Source: Sipunculus nudus
Lineage: Eukaryota; Annelida; Sipuncula; Golfingiida; Sipunculidae
Direction of reading: 5' to 3'
NCBI GenBank assembly: GCA_026874595.1
Contig: CM049311.1
Location: forward strand, 5,493,676 to 5,557,675
Length of the DNA stretch: 64,000 bases
In this document: one piece after another, positions 24,501-36,500 of the stretch
Layout of the letters: every line of letters begins with the position of its first letter
Numbering within the stretch: the first letter of the stretch is position 1
Translations under genes and position numbers: made by a program
The notes under the pieces: model-generated
Told to the model about the DNA's origin: nothing
Databases searched by the model: none
What the model saw: only the letters and a program-made list of their open reading frames with translations

Positions 24501-27500
24501 CTGTATTTTTCGACTTTTTATGAATTGTTTTCTCTATTTTTGAGACCTTTAAAAATGTGAACATCCCTTAACAGGGCACAAATCGTAAAGACTGGACCTA
24601 GAATCTTCATTTTTGACATTCTGAGAGACCTATGAAAAAGTCTCCATGGAAACTAGAAATTAGGTCTCTGTTACCCATATCCTTTGAGCTATGGGGCCCC
24701 AAAGTACCCCCCAGAATAATAAAAAATTTCATAAAAAAACTTCAATATCTGATTAACTACATCACTGATGGTCATGATTTTTGGCATACATATTGATCAT
24801 GAGATGTTTCATCAGTTTCTGCAGACTGGTGGCGCCACCTATATTTTTTTATTTTTTACGAATTGTTTTTTCTTTTTTGAGACCTTTAAGGATGTAGTTA
24901 TCTGTCAACAGGGTTCAAAATGTAACGACTGGACTTAGATTCTTCCTTCTTGACACACAGGGTGACCCATGAAAAGTCTCCATGGAAACTTGAAATTAGG
25001 TCTCTGTTACCCATATCCTTTTAGCTGTGGCACTCCAAAGTACAGCTGATAATAAAGGAAAATTTGATACAAAAGCTGAAGTATCTGAACAACTAATGCA
25101 TAGATCACCATAATTGTTTGCATGGATATTGATCATGAGATGTTTTATCAGTTTTTTGCAGACTGGTGGCACACCTGTATTTTTCAATTTTTATGAATTG
25201 TTATCTCTATTTTTGAGACCTTTAAAAATGTGAACATCCGTTAATAGGGCACAAATCGTAAAGACTGGACCTAGAATCTTCATTCTTGACATTCTGAGAG
25301 ACCTATGAAAAAGTCTCCATGGAAACTAGAAATTAGGTCTCTGTTACCCATATCCTTGGAGCTATGGGGCCCCAAAGTACCCCCCAGAATAATAAAAAAT
25401 TTCATAAAAAAACTTCAATATCTGATTAACTACATCACTGATAGTCATGATTTTTGGCATACATAATTATCATGAGATGTTTCATCAGTTTCTGCAGACT
25501 GGTGGCGCCACCTATATTTTTTTATTTTTTACGGATTGTTTTCTCTATTTTTGAGACCTTTAAGGATGTAGTTATCTGTCAACAGGGTTCAAAATGTAAC
25601 GACTGGACTTAGAATCTTCCTTCTTGACACACAGGGTGACCCATGAAAAGTCTCCATGGAAACTTGAAATTAGGTCTCTGTTACCCATATCCTTTTAGCT
25701 GTGGCACTCCAAAGTACAGCTGATAATAAAGGAAAATTTGATACAAAAGCTGAAGTATCTGAACAACTAATGCATAGATCACCATAATTGTTTGCATGGA
25801 TATTGATCATGAGATGTTTTATCAGTTTTTTGCAGACTGGTGGCACACCTGTATTTTTCAATTTTTATGAATTGTTATCTCTATTTTTGAGACCTTTAAA
25901 AATGTGAACGTCCGTTAATAGGGCACAAATCGTAAAGACTGGACCTAGAATCTTCATTCTTGACATTCTGAGAGACCTATGAAAAAGTCTCCATGGAAAC
26001 TAGAAATTAGGTCTCTGTTACCCATATCCTTGGAGCTATGGGGCCCCAAAGTACCCCCCAGAATAATAAAAAATTTCATAAAAAAACTTCAATATCTGAT
26101 TAACTACATCACTGATGGTCATGATTTTTGGCATACATAATTATCATGAGATGTTTCATCAGTTTCTGCAGACTGGTGGCGCCACCTATATTTTTTTATT
26201 TTTTACGAATTGTTTTCTCTATTTTTGAGACCTTTAAGGATGTAGTTATCTGTCAACAGGGTTCAAAATGTAACGACTGGTCTTAGAATCTTCCTTCTTG
26301 ACACACAGGGTGACCCATGAAAAGTCTCCATGGAAACTTGAAATTAGGTCTCTGTTACCCATATCCTTTTAGCTGTGGCACTCCAAAGTACAGCTGATAA
26401 TAAAGGAAAATTTGATACAAAAGCTGAAGTATCTGAACAACTAATGCATAGATCACCATAATTGTTTGCATGGATATTGATCATGAGATGTTTTATCAGT
26501 TTTTTGCAGACTGGTGGCACACCTGTATTTTTCAATTTTTATGAATTGTTATCTCTATTTTTGAGACCTTTAAAAATGTGAACATCCGTTAATAGGGCAC
26601 AAATCGTAAAGACTGGACCTAGAATCTTCATTCTTGACATTCTGAGAGACCTATGAAAAAGTCTCCATGGAAACTAGAAATTAGGTCTCTGTTACCCATA
26701 TCCTTGGAGCTATGGGGCCCCAAAGTACCCCCCAGAATAATAAAAAATTTCATAAAAAAACTTCAATATCTGATTAACTACATCACTGATGGTCATGATT
26801 TTTGGCATACATAATTATCATGAGATGTTTCATCAGTTTCTGCAGACTGGTGGCGCCACCTATATTTTTTAGCTCAGCTGACTATAAGTCATCTGAGCTA
26901 TAGTTGTGGTCCATTGTCCGTCGTCCGTCCGTCTGTCCGTCCGTCCGTCCGTCCGTAGATGTGGCACGTTTTGAAACCGTAAGACCTAGGAATCCAAAAT
27001 TCAGCATAATGTTAGATGTCCCCAAGATCTCCTACCAAGCCGAAAACTGGGTCTTTGCAACTTCGTTCCTTTGAAAAATTAAGGAAAAACCTCAATTTTT
27101 TATTAAAATCCTATTTTCACACTTCAGGACTGCCTAATATCAAAACCACTCATCTGTTTTTCCTCATATTGACCATAAATATTCTTCTATATAGTTCCTA
27201 TGTATATGCCAGAAATTAAGTCTGTTAAGTGTAAATTACATCACTGATAGTCATGATTTTTGGCATACATAATTATCATGAGATGTTTCATCAGTTTCTG
27301 CAGACTGGTGGCGCCACCTATATTTTTTTATTTTTTACGGATTGTTTTCTCTATTTTTGAGACCTTTAAGGATGTAGTTATCTGTCAACAGGGTTCAAAA
27401 TGTAATGACTGGACTTAGAATCTTCCTTCTTGACACACAGGGTGACCCATGAAAAGTCTCCATGGAAACTTGAAATTAGGTCTCTGTTACCCATATCCTT

Positions 27501-30500
27501 TTAGCTGTGGCACTCCAAAGTACAGCTGATAATAAAGGAAAATTTGATACAAAAGCTGAAGTATCTGAACAACTAATGCATAGATCACCATAATTGTTTG
27601 CATGGATATTGATCATGAGATGTTTTATCAGTTTTTTGCAGACTGGTGGCACACCTGTATTTTTCAATTTTTATGAATTGTTATCTCTATTTTTGAGACC
27701 TTTAAAAATGTGAACGTCCGTTAATAGGGCACAAATCGTAAAGACTGGACCTAGAATCTTCATTCTTGACATTCTGAGAGACCTATGAAAAAGTCTCCAT
27801 GGAAACTAGAAATTAGGTCTCTGTTACCCATATCCTTGGAGCTATGGGGCCCCAAAGTACCCCCCAGAATAATAAAAAATTTCATAAAAAAACTTCAATA
27901 TCTGATTAACTACATCACTGATGGTCATGATTTTTGGCATACATAATTATCATGAGATGTTTCATCAGTTTCTGCAGACTGGTGGCGCCACCTATATTTT
28001 TTTATTTTTTACGAATTGTTTTCTCTATTTTTGAGACCTTTAAGGATGTAGTTATCTGTCAACAGGGTTCAAAATGTAACGACTGGTCTTAGAATCTTCC
28101 TTCTTGACACACAGGGTGACCCATGAAAAGTCTCCATGGAAACTTGAAATTAGGTCTCTGTTACCCATATCCTTTTAGCTGTGGCACTCCAAAGTACAGC
28201 TGATAATAAAGGAAAATTTGATACAAAAGCTGAAGTATCTGAACAACTAATGCATAGATCACCATAATTGTTTGCATGGATATTGATCATGAGATGTTTT
28301 ATCAGTTTTTTGCAGACTGGTGGCACACCTGTATTTTTCAATTTTTATGAATTGTTATCTCTATTTTTGAGACCTTTAAAAATGTGAACATCCGTTAATA
28401 GGGCACAAATCGTAAAGACTGGACCTAGAATCTTCATTCTTGACATTCTGAGAGACCTATGAAAAAGTCTCCATGGAAACTAGAAATTAGGTCTCTGTTA
28501 CCCATATCCTTGGAGCTATGGGGCCCCAAAGTACCCCCCAGAATAATAAAAAATTTCATAAAAAAACTTCAATATCTGATTAACTACATCACTGATGGTC
28601 ATGATTTTTGGCATACATAATTATCATGAGATGTTTCATCAGTTTCTGCAGACTGGTGGCGCCACCTATATTTTTTAGCTCAGCTGACTATAAGTCATCT
28701 GAGCTATAGTTGTGGTCCATTGTCCGTCGTCCGTCCGTCTGTCCGTCCGTCCGTCCGTCCGTAGATGTGGCACGTTTTGAAACCGTAAGACCTAGGAATC
28801 CAAAATTCAGCATAATGTTAGATGTCCCCAAGATCTCCTACCAAGCCGAAAACTGGGTCTTTGCAACTTCGTTCCTTTGAAAAATTAAGGAAAAACCTCA
28901 ATTTTTTATTAAAATCCTATTTTCACACTTCAGGACTGCCTAATATCAAAACCACTCATCTGTTTTTCCTCATATTGACCATAAATATTCTTCTATATAG
29001 TTCCTATGTACATGCCAGAAATTAAGTCTGTTAAGTGTAAATTCTTTAAGTTATGGGCCCAAACATAATGGACTTTGTAAAAAATCAGGAAAAATATTTA
29101 CTCACTTAACATGAAAAATTTTGAAACTAGAGTCTATTTTCCCAAGTATATAACTATGTTTAATTAAGTTTCAATTGTTTACCCAAAATTAGATCTGAAT
29201 TTTGTAAATTTTTTAAGTAATTAGCATAAAAATAAAATCAGTACCTTAAATTTTGCCCAACTTTGACCATGGCATGTTTTTTTCCTGTAAGTACCATTGA
29301 TTTAATTTTCCCACCATGTAAACATAAATATTTAATTTGTTTAAATCTGAAATTTGGAAGTAAAAGCTTGAAAATTAAGCTAGTTATTGATTTTTTTCTT
29401 GAGGCTCTATTGTATTCATTTGCTTTGATTACAGATTACAGATGCAGGGTCCCACTCCAGGTCACTGGAAGTCAGCTATGCCAGGGTTTCTGATTTGTTA
29501 CAGTCACTGGGGGAGATCCCCTGCTGTGACAGGTGTACAGTTATTCTCATATCACCACCCCAATCACCCCCCCCCCCCCCCCCCCCCCCCCCCCGCGCAA
29601 ACCCAACCCACCAAGTGTTATGTAGTATTGTTATTGTTTTCACTGTATCTCCTTAATTGTAATGCTGTTTCCACTCTGATATGCAAAAACTTTCCTTGAA
29701 AAAGTAATTCAAGGTGTAATCCAGAAGATGCAATGTTGTGTAATGTAGCATTTTTAAAGAAATCATTTTTCTTTTAAATGATTTTACCAGTCATAATGGA
29801 ACCCATCAGTATATTTAAATTATGATAAAATATGAAGCACATTATGGATAAATAAAGACACAATTAAAAACTGTGAAATTTAAATCAAGTATTTTTTTTA
29901 GATATTTATTGTTTTGCAGATTTAAAAGATATACTTTTGTGGTAAAAAATAAATAAACATTTGTATGCATGATGTGGTGTTATCTGACAAGATTGAGATT
30001 TATGATGATGCAATTGAGAATTATGAATCAACTTTTATATTCAGATATATATGTTATATTGAAAATGTATAGAAATATAAACTTAAATTTTAAAAAAAAT
30101 TGATGTGATAAAAAAATGAGGATTTATTACAAACATGTGTTCATTATTATCCTGCATCAGCAGAGTTTGAGATCAGGCTTTGCCATTTTTTATGTTGTTA
30201 ATTAGTTATATTTCAACTGCATACATTTCATAAAAAAAAACATATTTAATAATATATATTATACAAAAAAAAAAGATTTGATTGAACAAATGTGTAAACT
30301 ACTGAAATGTCAACAGTTAATCGAAAAGCCAACTAATGATCATGGTAATTGTACAGATCATTTGTTCACAAACTGCTCACATGCTTCAGTTTCAACATTA
30401 GGAAACACATGGTCAGGTCACAAAATATTATTTGCAACAATTTCTTGCTCATCAATACAAACCAATCATATAAACCAACCATGGCCTTTTTTTACCTCTT

Positions 30501-33500
30501 CCTCTTACACTTTATCTCCATTTTATATTATTTTAGATTTTTACCTTCAAGGTTAACGTCAGCTGAGCACAGTGACCCATAGGTCCCTTGTTTATTTTTT
30601 ACGAATTGTTTTCTCTATTTTTGAGACCTTTAAGGATGTAGTTATCTGTCAACAGGGTTCAAATTGGACATAGAATCTTCATTCTTGACACACGGGAAGA
30701 CCTATGAAAAGTCTCCATGGAAAGCTGAAATTAGGTCCCTGTTACCAATATCCTTTGAGCTATGGCACTCCAAAGTACAGCTCAGAATAATGGCAAATTT
30801 GATACAAACGCTGAAATATCTGAACAACTAATGCGGAGATCACCATAATTGTTTGTATGGATATTGATCATGAGATGTTTCATCAGTTTCTGCAGCCTGG
30901 TAGCACCACATGTATTTGTTCGGGCTTTTTTATTCGAATTTTTTTCTCTATTTTTGAGACCTTTAAAGATATGAACATCTGTTAACATGGCACAAATCAT
31001 AACAACTGGACCTAGAATCTTCATTTTTTACACACAGGGAGACCCATAAAATCCATGGAAACCTGAAATTAGGTCTCTGTTACCCATATCCATTAAGCTG
31101 TATGGCTCCAAAATACTCCCCAGAATAATGAAAAATTTGATACAAAAACTCCTGTATCTCAATAACTACAACACTGATGCTCATGATTTTTGGCATACAT
31201 ATTGATCATGACATGTTCCATCAGTTTCAGCAGACTGGGTGTGCCACCTCAATTTTTTTCAAATTTTTACGAATAATTTTCTCTATTTTTGAGATCTTTA
31301 AAGATGTGGTTATCTGTCAACAGGGTTCAAATTGTAACAACTCGACCTAGAATCTTCATTCTTGTCATGCAAGGAGGCCCATGAAAAGTGTCTGTGAAAA
31401 CCTGAAATAAGGTCTCTTTTACCCATATCCTTCAAGCTATAGGACTCCAAAGTATCCCTCAGAATAATGGAAAATTATCTGAACAACTTATCCAGAGACC
31501 ACCATGCTTCTTTGCATGGATATTGACCATTAAGTGTTTTTATTAGTTTCTGCAGACTGGTGGAGCCACCTGTATTTTTTTAAAGTTTACGCACTTTTTC
31601 TCTATTTTTGAGATATATTAATACAGACACAATCTCAGTCTGTTGGTTAATCTGTTTGATGCTTCAGTTGAATGGTTATATACTACCATTCAGATGATAA
31701 AATTTCCTTTTGCAAATCTCTTCCCAGTCAGCTGAGCGTCATGACCCATGGGTCACTTGTTCAGGTGTTATGGGCAATATAGTGTCAGTTCAAAATTGTA
31801 TATGGTTATATACAGTAGTAAATATGAATCCATGCTTTTACATTTTGTCAGAATAATGCTATTTTAAGGGCTATGTGTGATACATAATATTTAACATATA
31901 AAGCAATGAATTATTATATACTTCACCAAAGAAAAAGAGAAAAATCATTAATCTTCAGATGCATTAAAGACCTACAGTACTCATACTCCAGCCTATCATT
32001 TCACTTTTTTCATTGAAAGTGGATTACCTTGTGGATATGGAATACCTACTGGCTGTCAAAACCAGGCCACTGGCTAACATTTTATTTTGGATTTATACAT
32101 AAAGTCAGTAATTCTCTGCATCAAAGGGGTATCATAATCATTATGATGATCACAACAGGCAGGTTGATATCCAATTAAACATTACCAGCTGATTCAGCCA
32201 CCTAGCCAGTGCTTTGCACACCACCACCTTGTTGTTACCAGTATTTATGGCCAGGCGTAAGGAGGGCTTGTGCAACCCTTTTAATTGTTATCAAATGACC
32301 AGATGCAGATACCAAGGAGTTAAGTGGTGGATGTGAAGGTGATTTTTCAGTAATCCTGAATTCCTGATACTATTGAAATCTCCTGTCAGCCTGTCATGGC
32401 TGGCTAGCCCTTATGTAACTTCTATTTCAATGCACCATATCTAGCTATCTAAGTTGAATGGGACAACATTGCACATTACAATAAGACACTTGACTGGGTC
32501 AAAGAAGGCTACCAAGCTGATGTTTTCCATAGCCATAGGGCTCTGATAAGGAACTCTTTGACATTGAAAATTAATGACTCTGTTTATCTAAATTCAGTTA
32601 TGAACTTATTTGTTTACAATCTAACCACATGTAAACAGTGATATCAATATGTAACTAGAATACGGGTAGTCGACAAGCGACTACGTTTATCCGCCTAAAT
32701 CAGAGTGGAATGGGTGAAGTGAGGCATGGATTGAGTGGCAAGGGAAAATTGAGTGTTGCATATTAGCATGGATGTCTGCAGCCAAATTGTGTATGTAGGT
32801 TGCCCCCCATAACACAAAATCCAGAAAGCCGTCCAAGTTGTATACATATGCAAAATTTTAGGCAGATAAGTCAAACCACTACATGTATATGAGTGATTTT
32901 AGCCCGTGGCAGACAAACAGATGGACGCTGAGCAAAAATGGTTGCAGGTGACGCCACCAGTTTTGCGTATGATAAAGAGCTATGTGAGAACTATACACAT
33001 GCAAAACTTTGGCCCAATCGGTCAAACGGTTCCCAAAATATGAGCTTGGATGTCTGCTGCATAAACTAGAATGCAGGTGGCGCCACCTGTCATAAAATCA
33101 AGAGAGCTGTCGGGGATGTATAAACCTGCAAAATTTTAGGCAGATATGTCAAACCACTGCCGAGATATGAGTGATTTTAACCCAAGACAGACGAACAGAT
33201 GGACACTGTGCAAACATGGTTGCAGGTGGCGCCACCATTTTTTGTGTATGTTATAAAGCTCTCCAAGGGCTATATTTGTGCAAAAAAATTTTCCTGATCA
33301 GTCAAACGGTTCCCGAGATATGAGCTTGGATGTCTGCAGCGTAAACGTGAATGTAGGTGGCGCCACCTGTCATAAAATCAGAAAAGCTATCCAGGATGTG
33401 TACGCATGCCAAATTTCAGGTGAATTAGTCAAGTCACTGCAGAGATATGAGTGATTTTAACCCAAGGCAGACGAACAGATGGACACTGTGCAAACATGGT

Positions 33501-36500
33501 TGCAGGTGGCGCCACCATTGTTTGTGTATGTTATAAAGCTCTCCAAGGGCTACATTTGTGCAAAAAAATTTCCTGATCGGTCAAACGGTTCCTGAGATAT
33601 GAGCTTGGATGTCTGCAGCGTAAACGTGAATGTAGGTGGAGCCACCTGTCATAAAATCAGAAAAGCTATCCAGGATGTTTACGCATGCCGAATTTCAGGT
33701 GAATTAGTCTAGTCACTGCAGAGATATGAGTGATTTTAACCAAAGGCAGACGAACAGATGGACACTGTGAAAACATGGTTGCAGGTGGTGTCACCATTTT
33801 TTGTGTATGTTATAAAGCTCTCCAAGGGCTACATTTGTGTAAAAAAATTTTCCTGATCGGTCAAACGGTTCCCGAGATATGTGGGTTTATGTGTGGAAAC
33901 AGACGCACAAACGGACGCAGAGCGCAGAGGAAAGGTCAGAGGTCAAAACAAAATCGGGGCGCAGCAGTTCACATGTGACCCGAACATAATCCCCGGTTTC
34001 GTAAAATTCTGCCCAGCGGTTACGGAGGAGTTCTCCGGACACCTACACGGCGGCGGCGGCGGCGTGCAGCTGAAAACTTAGTATCCGCAAAACTCTGTTT
34101 TGGCAGATACAAATATATGACAGGATATGGTAGAATACACTACAAGTTGATAATTTGGAATTTATATATAAACAGAACAAGTTTGAAGAAAAGTCCATAT
34201 CATATTACCCATAAAATCCACAAGTGTGTTTTAAGGCTTATTGCTCAAGCAGGGTAATAGGTGGTTTTACCTGCCCAACCCTGATTAAATAACCCATGTT
34301 TCTTTAACATATATTTTTTTAATGTTTCAACTTTCAAAATTCATATATGATTATATTTGCATGTTTATACATGGTTAAAATGCTTATATTATCAAAGTAT
34401 AATTCTGGAAAGAATAAGGCTTGTTCAATATTCTTCAGTTTCAGGATGCATTTATTTCATGTTATGGAGCAATATTTTAATATTTCTTTCAGGAATTTAT
34501 GCATGTTATTTGTAATTATTGCATCACAAACAAATATTTTCTTAAAATTTTAAATGTCTTACAGTCATGATCAGGTAAACTACAAATTGTCTAGTACATT
34601 TAAACACTTAATATTTCCTATGAAGAAACCTTATACTATTTTTTTAATTTTTAGAGTTTAAATTGAAATACAATAAAAATTCCCCATTTGGGTCCTATTT
34701 TGGTGTTTGGGTCATAAGACACATCTGTTTTGGTCCGTTGGGGTAATTATTCAACTTCATGTGTTGTTTATGAATAGTAGCATGTGTCTCTGTAGGAAAA
34801 ACTCATGCAGATAAAGGCTCCTCCTCACTGGCCATTTTGTAATTATGATAATATAGACAGGTACTGGTGCAGCGGTGCTGGCAGTGTTATGGATATTTAT
34901 TCTTAACTGACAAACTGTGGGTAAGTTAATGGCAGTCAGACATACTGTTTTGAAGGGGATTTGATTGATTGATATATCATAATATTTTAACATTACACAC
35001 TGTACAATTTATATTTCACATCAGATATATCACTACATCTGTTTAACATCTGGATTTGTCACCCTGTTGCCGTTGGTTGTATTTGCATGTGCCATCTGTT
35101 ACCGCTGAGCTGCCTGAACACCATTTCTGTTCTTGACCTAAGCAGTTTCTGGGAGGTTTCCACTTGTAGCATTAAAATAGCAATTTTAGCTTAGCTGACT
35201 ATGAGTCATCTGAGGTATAGTAGTGGTCCATTGTCCATCGTCTGTACGTCCGTCCGTAGTTGTGGCACACTTTGAAAATGTAAGACCTAGGAATCTGAAA
35301 TTTGGCATAATGTTAGATGTCCCCAAGATCTCCTACCAAGGCGAAAACTGAGTCTTTGTGACTCCGTTCCTTTGGGAAATTAAGGAAAAACCTCTATTTT
35401 TTATTAAAAACCTATTTTCACACTTCAGGACTGCCTAATATCAAAACCACTCATCTGTTTTTCCTCATATTTACCATAAGTATTCCTCTATATAGTTCCT
35501 ATGTACATGCCAGAAATTAGGTCTGTATTATATAAATTATTATAATTTAAAAAAGTTCATATTGCACTTTGTTAAAAATCAGAAAAAATATTTGGTCACT
35601 TAACACAAAAAAATGTTAAAGCTAGGGATTTTTTTCAGTAATTTAACTTCATTTAATCAAAATATAATTGTATCCCCAAAATTAGATCAAAATCTTTTAA
35701 TTTTTTTAAAATATTAGCAAAAATATAAAATTGGTACCTTAGATTTTGCCTAAATTTGACCGTGGCACTTTTATTCTCGTAAATATATTTATTTTTCACA
35801 GCCGGGATACTTGTGGATTTAATCTGTTGAATTCTGAAATTTGAAAGTAAAAGCTTAAAAATTATTCTAATTATTGAAGTTTTTCAGATGCTCTTATGTA
35901 TTTGCATTTTGTATATCCAAGACCCCACTCATGCTCACCACAGCCTTTCCTAGGTAACCTTATTAGTGATGCAGCACTGGCAGAACAACCCTGCTGTAAT
36001 ACACAAACACCCTCCAACCAGTCCTTGTAAGCACTATTGAATTTAGATATGTTGTTGCATTCAGCAGACCCTGATGTTTTTAGCACTACCTTGAATATAT
36101 AAACATCTAAAAGAAAGCAGTAGTAACACTATATTAACACTATAGTAACACATTAATAGCTTAACACTGTGTATGCCACGCAAGGTGAAGATATAAGATA
36201 AGGGCAACCCCATGATCAAACCAATCTAGGTCTCTAAGGGTCTGCTTTAGATGCATCCATGTCATGTGGAGTGCATTGCAATAATGGCATGATGTTTCTG
36301 TTACAGCCTTAATAGAGACTCTTTTTGTGTCTGTTGTATGCATTTGTTTCTTCTTTCAGAGTTACCATACACTTTCAAACATCTGAGGGAGAACACTCAG
36401 TCCAGGCCAAAGTGGGTGATAATCTCCTGGATGTCATCATTGAAAATAATGTTGATATAGATGGTTTCGGTAAGTATCTCAAATATATCAAAGTTTTTTT

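Larger units (their letters stand above)
28677..30592 (+). mobile_element. Nested family 1 element with precise ends (Helentron/HINE-like)
   Basis: Inserted in a T tract of an array monomer. Left flank is GCCACCTATA plus six T; right flank continues T then ATTTTTTACGAATTG. Uninterrupted monomers (such as 26180-26210) read GCCACCTATA, seven T, ATTTTTTACG, so the empty site is restored with no duplication beyond the ambiguous T/TT. The head has the 12-bp-arm hairpin and (GTCC)n. The tail has GTCAGCTGAGC, an imperfect TGACCCATAGGTC palindrome and CCTTGTT. Its interior is unlike the array monomers and includes a 28-bp C run at 29567-29594 and an endonuclease-like remnant. Confidence 0.8.
23149..31761 (+). 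mobile_element. Family 1 element with long tandem array (outer copy)
   Basis: Head hairpin with arms AGCTCAGATG/CATCTGAGCT at 23149-23177, then a degenerate GTCC-rich stretch, then an array of about 337-bp monomers. The tail carries AGTCAGCTGAGC (31726-31737), the palindrome TGACCCATGGGTCA (31742-31755) and CTTGTT. The consensus head GCTCAGCTGACT (for example 26872) is the exact reverse complement of AGTCAGCTGAGC, so the inverted repeat is terminal at 5' but internal to a hairpin at 3'. The 8.6-kb length comes from array expansion, a later 1806-bp duplication and a nested family-1 insertion. Confidence 0.75.

Noticed and set aside
24996-28341. Five identical 63-codon minus-strand open frames at 24996, 25670, 26344, 27476 and 28150
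   Set aside because: They are the same stretch of the 674-bp repeat dimer translated each time; the peptide matches no known family and copies in diverged monomers are broken.
23149-31761. CRISPR-like array of regularly spaced repeats
   Set aside because: Units are 337/674-bp head-to-tail satellite monomers without short direct repeats separated by unique spacers, and the window is eukaryotic.
33881-34081. Paired plus-strand frames rich in Arg/Gln/Gly at 33730-34081 and 45448-45796
   Set aside because: They are homologous because both lie in family-2 element ends; the frame is carried by the repeat and the Gly run is the trinucleotide microsatellite.
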